Shown here: in pieces, positions 1 through 5,528 of the stretch | How positions within the stretch are numbered: position 1 is the stretch's first letter | How the letters are laid out: the number at the start of each line of letters is the position of its first letter | Translations under genes and position numbers: made by a program | Source: Thermoleophilia bacterium | GTDB lineage: Bacteria; Actinomycetota; Thermoleophilia; Gaiellales; Gaiellaceae | Reading direction: 5' to 3' | Length of the DNA: 6,971 nucleotides | Assembly (NCBI GenBank): GCA_014534155.1 | Contig: JACVSB010000090.1 | Coordinates: 1-6,971, forward strand | The notes under the pieces: generated by a model | The model's database searches: none | What the model saw: the letters and a program-made list of their open reading frames with translations, nothing else | Told to the model about the DNA's origin: nothing

Positions 1-724
1 CGAGAAGCGGATCCGCTTCAACGGGCACTACCCGTACCGTTGCGACGAGCGAGAGTACCGCCGGCTCGAGCACGACGAGCGCTACCGTGAGGAGCTCCTG
101 CGGCGGATCCTCCGCGACGAGATGGCGCGGTGGGTCCGGCTCGCGGAGGAGAAGCTCGCCGGGGCCGGCGTCCACTGTCTCGTCATGCCGGGGAACGACG
201 ACGAGTTCGAGATAGACGACGTGCTCGCGCGGTCCGAGACGGTCGTGAACCCGGACGGTCGCGTCGTGCGCTTCGACGGCTACCAGATGCTCTCCTCGGC
301 GTGGGCGAACCCGACGCCCTGGGACTCTCCGCGGGAGCTCCCCGAGGACGAGCTCGAGCGGAAGCTCGAGGAGATAGCGGGCGGCCTCGAGCCCGGCGTT
401 CCAGCGATCTTCAACCTCCACTGCCCGCCCTTCCGCTCGACACTCGACCAGGCACCCGAGCTGACGAAGGACCTGCGTGTGGTCACGACTGGCGGCGAGC
501 CGCGCCTCGTCCCGGTCGGATCGACGGCAGTCCGCGCGTTCATCGAGCGCCACCAGCCGCTGCTCGGCCTGCACGGTCACATCCATGAGTCTCGCGGCGC
601 CACGATGATCGGCCGCACGCTCTGCCTGAACCCGGGGAGCGTCTACGGCGAGGGCGTCCTCGACGGCGCGCTCGTCGACGTCGAGGGCGACCGCGTCGTC
701 CGCCACCAGCTCGTGTCCGGATGA
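1..724 (+). CDS. Metallophosphoesterase, calcineurin-like (5' end outside the window)
   Basis: The reading frame is open from base 2 to the TGA at 722-724, giving 240 visible residues. The ATG at 122 is internal, since coding sequence runs straight through it from the window edge. Three hallmarks of the binuclear-metal phosphoesterase fold are present: GNDD at bases 191-202 (the GNH[D/E] motif, with D in place of H), LHCPP at about 416-430, and HGHIH at 572-586 followed by a CLNPGS segment. The N-terminal metal-binding motifs (DxH and GDxxD) should lie upstream of the window. The protein resembles the Icc-related predicted phosphoesterases (COG2129 type). A charged, Arg/Glu-rich helical stretch occupies visible residues 14-50, before the GNDD motif. 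It would be a soluble cytoplasmic hydrolase of phosphomonoesters or phosphodiesters, with unknown substrate. The family call is firm; the subfamily is less certain. Confidence 0.9.
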   Translation, partial: EKRIRFNGHYPYRCDEREYRRLEHDERYREELLRRILRDEMARWVRLAEEKLAGAGVHCLVMPGNDDEFEIDDVLARSETVVNPDGRVVRFDGYQMLSSAWANPTPWDSPRELPEDELERKLEEIAGGLEPGVPAIFNLHCPPFRSTLDQAPELTKDLRVVTTGGEPRLVPVGSTAVRAFIERHQPLLGLHGHIHESRGATMIGRTLCLNPGSVYGEGVLDGALVDVEGDRVVRHQLVSG

Positions 725-810
725 GCGCCGCGCCCCTCGTTCGTCGGCGGGGACGAGTACGCTCTCCGGAGGCGCACCCTCTCGGGCAGGGCGGCTGAAC
801 GTGTCCTTCG

Positions 811-820
811 AGGAGGAGGA
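811..820 (+). promoter_or_regulatory. Strong Shine-Dalgarno for the permease
   Basis: An AGGAGGAGGA run ends 8 bases before the ATG at 829. It is a near-ideal ribosome binding site and fixes the permease start. No convincing -10/-35 pair was recognised in the 104-base gap upstream (725-828), so a separate promoter cannot be claimed or excluded. Confidence 0.8.
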
Positions 821-828
821 AGGCGGCG

Positions 829-2403
829 ATGGCTGAGTACGCGGAGCGAGCGCGACCGGCGACCTTCGAGCGGCAGGCAACCGGGCTCGTCCGGACCGCG
901 GGGACGTGGGACGTCCTCGTCTACAACATGAACTTCGTCTCGATCGGGCTGATGAGCCTGCTCGTCTTCCTCTACTCCACGGCCTTCTACCCGGGGGTGA
1001 ATCTCTACCTGACGGCCGTCCTCACGTTCCTCGTCGTCATCCCGACGTCGCTCGTCTTCGCCTTCTTCGCGGCGTCGATGCCCCGCTCCGGCGGCGACTA
1101 CGTCTACGTCTCGCGCGTCCTCCACCCGGCCCTGGGGATGATGTCCAGCTGGAACAACACCATCTGGTGGTTCCTCTACGGCGGCGTCCCGTCCGCGTTC
1201 TTCGCCATGTTCGGCGTCGGCCCGTTCTTCGCCACGGTCGGCGAGCGCGCAGGCGTGGAGTGGATGGCGCGCTTCGGCGCCTGGGCGCAGGGGCCGTTGG
1301 GAGCGTTCGTGGTCGGGTCGATCCTGATCGTGACCCTCGTCGCGCTCTTCATCGTCGGGCTGAACATCTACTTCCGCGTCCAGAACGCCCTCTTCCTCGT
1401 CGGCCTCCTCGGCTTCCTCCTGGTCGTCTTCACGTGGCTCGTCCAGGGAACGGACTCGTTCGCGGCGAACTTCACGGAGAACTCGGGCGTCGCGCTCGGC
1501 GGGGGCCTCGACAGCGCCGCGGCGGACGCCGGGTACGCGAGCGGCGGCCCGTTCTCGCTCAAGTGGACGATGCTCGCCGGCACGTGGGTCTACATCAACC
1601 TGGTCTTCAACCAGTCGTCCGCCTACATCGGCGGCGAGGTCCGGCGCGCCTCGCGCCTGCAGCTCTGGTCGATGCCGATCGCGGCCCTCCTCTCCGTCAG
1701 TGCCCTCCTGCTCCTCCTCGCGCTCGCGGACAAGGTCGTCGGCCTCGAGACCCTCGGCAAGATCGCGGCCTCGGAGGGTTTCACCTTCACGCAGATCGCG
1801 GGCTTCGGCGTGGGGTCGACGCTCCTCGCCGGCCTCATCCTCTTCTGCTTCATCTTCTGGAGCTACACCTGGCTCCCGGGGCAGATCCTGAACGCGAGCC
1901 GGAACTTCCTCGCGTACTCGCTCGACGGCCTCATGCCGCGTCAGCTTGGAGACGTGCATCCGCGCTTCCACACGCCCGTGAACGCTCTCACCCTCGTCGG
2001 CGCGGGCTCGGTCGGCGCCCTCTGGCTCTTCACGCACTGGGACGACTTCGCCGCCCTCGTCGGGATCTTCGGGTTCATCCTCGGCTTCATGCTCGTGTCG
2101 GTCGCAGCCGTGCTCTTCCCGTACCGGCTGCGCGACGTCTTCGAGTCCTCGCCGGTTCGCTGGCGAGTAGCCGGAATACCGCTCGTCTCGATCGTCGGCG
2201 TCCTCTCGCTCGTCGCCCTCGGGATCATGGCGTGGGCGTTCTGGACCGACCCCAGCGCGGGCATCGCCGGGAAGACGTCCACGAAGATCCTCAACTTCGG
2301 GATCTTCCTGAGCGGCCTGGTCGTCTACTTCGTCGCGGCGGCGATCCGCCGTGCGCAGGGCGTCGCCGTCGAGCGGAGGTTCAAGGAGATCCCGGTCGAG
2401 TAG
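829..2403 (+). CDS. APC-superfamily amino-acid permease
   Basis: A complete 524-residue integral membrane protein, likely a proton- or ion-coupled amino-acid (or amine) transporter in the cytoplasmic membrane. About 12 hydrophobic spans can be seen, roughly at residues 28-52, 58-82, 110-136, 157-180, 185-206, 245-262, 281-300, 328-350, 384-402, 407-430, 448-471 and 487-506. Family marks include MPRSGGDYVYVSR after the second span (84-96), GGEVRRAS in the middle (268-275), and an NASRNFLAYSLDGLMP segment (355-370) that matches the conserved loop of APC permeases seen in Actinobacteria and Thermoplasma-type archaea. The short polar C-tail is typical. A poorly conserved, Gly/Ala-rich stretch at about 208-242 is probably an extracellular loop. 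The ATG is set by a strong Shine-Dalgarno. It follows the phosphoesterase on the same strand, but co-transcription is not shown. Substrate cannot be told from sequence. Confidence 0.93.
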   Translation: MAEYAERARPATFERQATGLVRTAGTWDVLVYNMNFVSIGLMSLLVFLYSTAFYPGVNLYLTAVLTFLVVIPTSLVFAFFAASMPRSGGDYVYVSRVLHPALGMMSSWNNTIWWFLYGGVPSAFFAMFGVGPFFATVGERAGVEWMARFGAWAQGPLGAFVVGSILIVTLVALFIVGLNIYFRVQNALFLVGLLGFLLVVFTWLVQGTDSFAANFTENSGVALGGGLDSAAADAGYASGGPFSLKWTMLAGTWVYINLVFNQSSAYIGGEVRRASRLQLWSMPIAALLSVSALLLLLALADKVVGLETLGKIAASEGFTFTQIAGFGVGSTLLAGLILFCFIFWSYTWLPGQILNASRNFLAYSLDGLMPRQLGDVHPRFHTPVNALTLVGAGSVGALWLFTHWDDFAALVGIFGFILGFMLVSVAAVLFPYRLRDVFESSPVRWRVAGIPLVSIVGVLSLVALGIMAWAFWTDPSAGIAGKTSTKILNFGIFLSGLVVYFVAAAIRRAQGVAVERRFKEIPVE

Positions 2404-2433
2404 CGGTGGCGCCGCGCCGCAACGGCGGCGAGC

Positions 2434-3192
2434 TCAGCGCTTGCGAGCGAGCCAGATGTCCTCGGACGGCCACCGCTTCGCCCACTCGGCGGGAACGGCG
2501 TCGTAGTACGCGTGGTCTTCGGCGTCGTCCGGCGCGTAGAGCTCGACGAGCCGCTCCACCACGAAGCCGTTCGCTGCGAGCAGATCCGTCCACACGCCGT
2601 GCGGGGGATGGAAGTTGACCACGTCCTCGACCCAGTGGACGCGGTACATCGCTCGCTGGGGCCGGACGAGGCGCTCCTGCGTCCCGGCGCCGTCCGGAGA
2701 GCAGACGATCGAGATCGGGCTGTTCACGAGGAAGACGAGGCGACCGCCCGCTCGCAGGAGCCGAGCCGCCTCCGGAAGCCATCGCGCCGGGTCGGCCCAG
2801 ATCGACGCGCCGTACTCGGAGAGCGCGAGGTCGAACGACTCGTCGGGAAGCGGCACGGATTCGGCGGCGGCCTCGACGAGCGGGAACTCGAGACCGAGCT
2901 CGCGCTGGCACCGCCGCGCGGTCTCGAGCTGGGCGGGCGTCGGGTCGACGCCGACCGGCTGAGCGCCGCGGCGCGCGAGCCACGCGGAGAAGTACGCCGT
3001 CCCACAGCCCAGCTCGACGACGTCGAGGCCCGCGACGCTCCCGATCAGGCCAAGCTCCCGCTCCGGAATCGACCACACGCCCCAGTCGATCTCGTCCGCC
3101 TGCCAGCGAGCGAGCGCCTCGCGGTCGGTCCACTCCGCGTTGTACTTCGTCCAGGCGGCCACGTTGAGCGCGAGATCGCCGCGCTCAGACAA
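2434..3192 (-). CDS. Class I SAM-dependent methyltransferase
   Basis: A protein of 252 residues if the TTG at 3192-3190 is the start. This TTG overlaps the ndk stop (TTG, then TGA five bases on), suggesting coupled translation. A GTG at 3162 is the main alternative (242 residues). I prefer the TTG because it keeps Asn10 and Trp14, a pair I recall near the N-terminus of related methyltransferases. The SAM-binding Rossmann fold is clear: motif [12 protein letters not shown] (59-69), acidic motif II VGVDPT (80-85), the [14 protein letters not shown] region (115-128), and [10 protein letters not shown] (145-154). The C-terminal part (about 195-250) ends in a [15 protein letters not shown] segment that I recall from uncharacterised actinobacterial methyltransferases of UbiE/Methyltransf_11 style. 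The substrate is unknown. It is the last gene of the minus-strand unit and ends 30 bases from the convergent permease gene. Confidence 0.9.
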   Translation of the reverse strand: MSERGDLALNVAAWTKYNAEWTDREALARWQADEIDWGVWSIPERELGLIGSVAGLDVVELGCGTAYFSAWLARRGAQPVGVDPTPAQLETARRCQRELGLEFPLVEAAAESVPLPDESFDLALSEYGASIWADPARWLPEAARLLRAGGRLVFLVNSPISIVCSPDGAGTQERLVRPQRAMYRVHWVEDVVNFHPPHGVWTDLLAANGFVVERLVELYAPDDAEDHAYYDAVPAEWAKRWPSEDIWLARKR

Positions 3193-3598
3193 GCTCGTCG
3201 TCGGCGAACCAGAGGCCGATCTCGCGCTCCGCGGACTCCGCTGAGTCGGAGCCGTGCACGAGGTTGTCGGGCATGGCGAGAGCGAAGTCGCCCCTGATCG
3301 TCCCAGGCGCTGCCGAGGCCGGATTCGTGGCGCCCATCGTGGCCCGGACGACGGGGATCGCGGACGGGCCCTCGACCACGAGCGCGAGCGTCGGCGCGGA
3401 CGTGATGAACTCGACCAGCTCGCCGAAGAACGGCTTCTCGCGGTGCTCGAGGTAGTGACGCTCGGCGAGCTCGCGCCCCACACGCACGAGCTTCGCCGCG
3501 CGGAGCACGAGACCGCGGCGCTCGAGCCTCGCCACGATGTCCCCGACCAGGCGCCGCTGCACAGCGTCGGGCTTGATCAGGACGAGGGTGCGCTCCAC
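3185..3598 (-). CDS. ndk: Nucleoside diphosphate kinase
   Basis: Transfers the gamma phosphate of ATP to nucleoside diphosphates through a phosphohistidine intermediate, balancing (d)NTP pools in the cytoplasm. The 137 residues match the usual family length. Key residues are visible: LIKPDAVQR (7-15, with Lys9 contacting phosphate), [20 protein letters not shown] (85-104), and the active-site NLVHGSDS (112-119), where His115 is the phosphorylated residue. The end, [10 protein letters not shown], fits the conserved C-terminal helix. The start is the GTG at 3598: no ATG exists near the family N-terminus in this frame, and an AAGGAGG lies just upstream. The gene start overlaps the end of the preceding small membrane gene by 22 bases, and its stop overlaps the likely TTG start of the methyltransferase. 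It follows valS and folC, as in other Actinobacteria. Confidence 0.98.
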   Translation of the reverse strand: MERTLVLIKPDAVQRRLVGDIVARLERRGLVLRAAKLVRVGRELAERHYLEHREKPFFGELVEFITSAPTLALVVEGPSAIPVVRATMGATNPASAAPGTIRGDFALAMPDNLVHGSDSAESAEREIGLWFADDELV

Positions 3599-3789
3599 TT
3601 CACCTCCTTGCCCGCGCGGGCCTCGTCCTCGCGCTTCTTCGCGCGCCAGAAGATCCAGCAGACGACGCCGAGCGCGACCCACACGGCGGCGAGGACGGCG
3701 ACGAGGAAGACCGTCATGACCGTCTGGCCACCGCCGGACCCGTGGCCCGCGTGCTGCGCGAGGACGACGACGAGCTCGGGGCGCGACAC
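3577..3789 (-). CDS. Small single-span membrane protein of unknown function (70 aa)
   Basis: I do not recognise a named family. From the GTG at 3789 the protein is 70 residues: a short N-terminal part with [10 protein letters not shown] (12-21), one strongly hydrophobic span at about 25-48 ([20 protein letters not shown]), then a charged tail with [10 protein letters not shown] (49-58). The positive-inside rule predicts the tail in the cytoplasm. The GTG is 7 bases after the stop of the zinc-ribbon gene but has no clear Shine-Dalgarno. An ATG at 3717 would give a 46-residue version without the His/Gly-rich lead. The gene's last 22 bases overlap the start of ndk. It looks real because it fills an otherwise empty slot in a packed operon and has a proper transmembrane segment with sensible codon use. 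It occupies part of the place held by a DUF4233 membrane gene in other Actinobacteria. Confidence 0.7.
   Translation of the reverse strand: MSRPELVVVLAQHAGHGSGGGQTVMTVFLVAVLAAVWVALGVVCWIFWRAKKREDEARAGKEVKWSAPSS
3603..3609 (-). promoter_or_regulatory. Shine-Dalgarno for ndk
   Basis: On the minus strand AAGGAGG lies 4 bases before the GTG at 3598. The spacing is short but the match is perfect, and it supports a GTG start inside the tail of the upstream 70-codon gene. Confidence 0.7.
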
Positions 3790-3796
3790 GGCCGGC

Positions 3797-4303
3797 CTAG
3801 AGGTTCTCCACCGCCCGAGGCGCCTCGACCGGCGTCTCGCAGTACGGGCAAATCTGCCAGAGCGGCTCCAGCGGCTGCTTGCACCTCCGGCACGCCTGCT
3901 TCAGCTTCGTCGTGCAGACGGGGCAGGAGAGGAACGAGGGGTCGATGTCGGCGCGGCAGACCGGACAGCGGTCGGCGCCCAGGCTCTCCTCCATCGCCCG
4001 GATCTCGAGCTCCCGCTCGCGCACGTCATCGACGTACTCCGGCGGCCGGAAGAGCATGTAGATGAGCGGGCCGAGAAAGGGCGGGAAGACTCCGAGCGCG
4101 ACGGCCATCGCGAGAAGCCAGGGGTCCTCGATCCGCCGACGCGCGTCCTTGTAGACCCACCAGGCGCTGGCCGCCCAGAAGACGAGGACGAAGAAGATCG
4201 TGACGTTCCGGATGAGGAGCCAGATCTCCGAGTCGAAGAAGCTCTTGACCGACCCGAACGCGTCCTCGTCGTTCGCCTGGAGGAGGAGAATCTGGCTGGT
4301 CAA
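3797..4303 (-). CDS. Two-span membrane protein with tandem zinc ribbon
   Basis: With the TTG at 4303 as start the protein has 168 residues. Two hydrophobic spans (about 32-51 and 61-84) are joined by a short basic loop, YKDARRRIEDP. A charged helical linker follows (92-110), then a cytoplasmic double zinc ribbon: C113/C116 with C127/C130, and C138/C141 with C152/C155. Both units have the same spacing, CxxC-x10-CxxC, so they look duplicated. The C-terminal motif QICPYCETPVE is typical of zinc-ribbon tails. The TTG lies on the preceding stop (TTGA) and has GGAAGGA 7 bases upstream. An ATG at 4327 (176 residues) is possible but has no well-placed Shine-Dalgarno. Function is unknown; zinc ribbons of this kind usually bind protein or nucleic acid. 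I recall similar uncharacterised actinobacterial proteins. It lies between folC and ndk. Confidence 0.85.
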   Translation of the reverse strand: MTSQILLLQANDEDAFGSVKSFFDSEIWLLIRNVTIFFVLVFWAASAWWVYKDARRRIEDPWLLAMAVALGVFPPFLGPLIYMLFRPPEYVDDVRERELEIRAMEESLGADRCPVCRADIDPSFLSCPVCTTKLKQACRRCKQPLEPLWQICPYCETPVEAPRAVENL

Positions 4304-4413
4304 AGCAGGATCCTTCCGACGAGCCATCCTGCGCCAAACGCAAGCGCGACGATCGCCGAGAGGACAACCGTCGCCAGTACGAAGACGCTCACACGTTCGC
4401 GGACCCATCCCAT
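4300..4413 (-). CDS. 37-residue single-span membrane microprotein
   Basis: A short frame from the ATG at 4413 to the TGA at 4302-4300. It encodes a charged N-terminus (MGWVRERVS) and one long hydrophobic span (about residues 10-36, ending GAGWLVGRILL), a compact single-pass membrane peptide. Its start overlaps the end of folC by 25 bases, and its stop is shared with the TTG start of the zinc-ribbon gene. Support is indirect: it bridges exactly the gap between folC and the next gene, its composition is that of a real transmembrane helix rather than the Arg/Pro-rich output usual for chance frames here, and both ends couple to neighbours. There is no strong Shine-Dalgarno, so translation would rely on reinitiation after folC. 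A second ATG at 4408 is in another frame. Function is unknown. Confidence 0.6.
   Translation of the reverse strand: MGWVRERVSVFVLATVVLSAIVALAFGAGWLVGRILL
4311..4317 (-). promoter_or_regulatory. Shine-Dalgarno supporting a TTG start
   Basis: On the minus strand GGAAGGA lies 7 bases before the TTG at 4303-4301. It decides in favour of the TTG over the ATG at 4327 for the zinc-ribbon gene, although the match to the consensus is only partial. Confidence 0.5.
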
Positions 4414-5528
4414 GCTACGTCGGCGCGTCGGACGGCAGCAAGGGCGGCCACGAGGTAGAGCGAGCCCGAGACGAGCAGCGCCCCGTCGTGGCCGGCGGCC
4501 TCGCGGCCGCGCGCGCGGGCCTCGAGCGGATCCACCACGACCTCGATCCGCTGGAAGAACGGCCGCGCGCGCCGGGCGAGCTCGTCGGGCGCGAGTGCGC
4601 GCGAGTACCCCGACGTCGTCGCGACGAGACGCCGGCCGAGCGGCGAGAACGCCGCGAGCATCCGCTCGGCGTCCTTGTCGGCGAGAATCGAGAGCACGAG
4701 CACCCAGTCCCGGCGGGGAAGCCGTGTCAGGAGGTAGGCGACCCCGGCGGTGTTGTGCGCGCCGTCCCAGATCTCGAGGGGGCGCTCGCCCCGCTCTTCC
4801 AGGCGCCCGGGGACGAAGACGTCGTCTGCGGCGCGGGCGTCGAGCGGGCGGCCGAGGAGCTCCTGCGCGGCGGCGTGGGCGACGGCGACGTTCGCGGGGC
4901 TGACGACGAGCACGCGCGTCGCCCCTCGCTCGCGCGCGAGCCCTTCCCACTCGGGCTCCGTGAGGACAACGGCAGCGCCCGGATGGACGACCGCCAGCTT
5001 CTCACGGGCGATCTCCTCGCGCGAGCGGCCGAGGTGCTCCACGTGCTCCAGCGCGACGTTCGTAAGGACGACGACCTCCGCTCCCACGACGTTGGTCGCG
5101 TCGAGGCGGCCGCCGAGGCCCGCCTCGACGACGGCCACGTCGACGCCCGCCTCGGCGAACGCGACGAGAGCCGCGACCGTCAGCACCTCGAACTGCGAGG
5201 CACCGACCTCCTCGGCCGCGGGCCGGACGCGCTCGACCGCGCCGACGAAGTCGCGGATGTCGGCCCCGTTGACGCGGATCCGCTCGGGCCAGTCCGTCAC
5301 GTGTGGCGACGTGTAGGTGCCGACAGACATGCCCTCTGCGAGGAGGAGCGCTTCGGCCATCCTGCTGACGCTCGTCTTGCCGTTCGTGCCGACGACGTGG
5401 AGCGAGCGGAACCGGCGCTCGGGGTGGTGGAACTGCTCGAGAAGGGCGTGCATCCGCTCGAGGCCGAGGTGGATCCCGAAGAACCCGAGCCGCTCGAGCC
5501 AGGCGAGCGTCTCTTGTGCAGGCGTCAA
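4389..5528 (-). CDS. folC: Folylpolyglutamate synthase / dihydrofolate synthase
   Basis: An ATP-dependent Mur-ligase-fold enzyme that adds glutamate to folates and, in many bacteria, also joins glutamate to dihydropteroate. The 379-residue protein shows the P-loop VVGTNGKTS (45-53), the TYTSPHV folate-site segment (71-77), EAGLGGRLDATN (135-146), LTNVALEHVEHLG (155-167), the lysine of REK (177, normally carbamylated), and DGAHN (255-259) at the start of the C-terminal domain. It is shorter than most FolC proteins (about 420 or more residues). The loss lies after residue 210, where VVSP runs directly into NVAVAHAAAQELLG and the usual beta-hairpin with its G-x-[HF]-Q motif is missing. The start is a TTG at 5528 on the valS stop (TTGA). 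Its 3' end overlaps the small membrane ORF. Whether it has one or both activities cannot be read from sequence. Confidence 0.96.
   Translation of the reverse strand: MTPAQETLAWLERLGFFGIHLGLERMHALLEQFHHPERRFRSLHVVGTNGKTSVSRMAEALLLAEGMSVGTYTSPHVTDWPERIRVNGADIRDFVGAVERVRPAAEEVGASQFEVLTVAALVAFAEAGVDVAVVEAGLGGRLDATNVVGAEVVVLTNVALEHVEHLGRSREEIAREKLAVVHPGAAVVLTEPEWEGLARERGATRVLVVSPANVAVAHAAAQELLGRPLDARAADDVFVPGRLEERGERPLEIWDGAHNTAGVAYLLTRLPRRDWVLVLSILADKDAERMLAAFSPLGRRLVATTSGYSRALAPDELARRARPFFQRIEVVVDPLEARARGREAAGHDGALLVSGSLYLVAALAAVRRADVAWDGSANV

Noticed and set aside
764..771. CTCCGGAG palindrome upstream of the permease, considered as an operator
   Set aside because: An 8-base GC-rich palindrome is expected by chance in this DNA, and no second copy or promoter was seen near it.
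643..2037. 464-codon open frame on the minus strand opposite the permease
   Set aside because: The product is an Arg/Glu/Asp-rich, low-complexity translation with no domain. It is the expected shadow of a GC-rich gene and lies opposite an unmistakable permease.
906..2618. 570-codon plus-strand frame overlapping the permease
   Set aside because: Its Arg/Pro/Leu-rich product is typical of a +2 frame in GC-rich coding DNA. It runs past the permease stop into the opposing methyltransferase and shows no motif.
2381..3133. 250-codon minus-strand frame overlapping the methyltransferase
   Set aside because: It is Arg-rich and out of frame with the SAM-binding motifs, which sit in the frame ending at 2434.
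2434..3483. Extension of the methyltransferase into ndk (349 codons)
   Set aside because: The upstream part is an out-of-frame, Ser/Arg-rich translation of ndk. The folded domain begins only after the ndk stop.
3598..3682. N-terminal extension of ndk to the upstream start at 3682
   Set aside because: The extra residues are Arg/Gly-rich, lie before the conserved [12 protein letters not shown] start, and overlap the preceding gene. The GTG at 3598 has a Shine-Dalgarno and gives the normal family length.
3254..4903. 549-codon plus-strand frame opposite ndk, the small membrane genes and folC
   Set aside because: It lies antisense to several well-supported genes, its composition is charged and low-complexity, and it has no recognisable domain.
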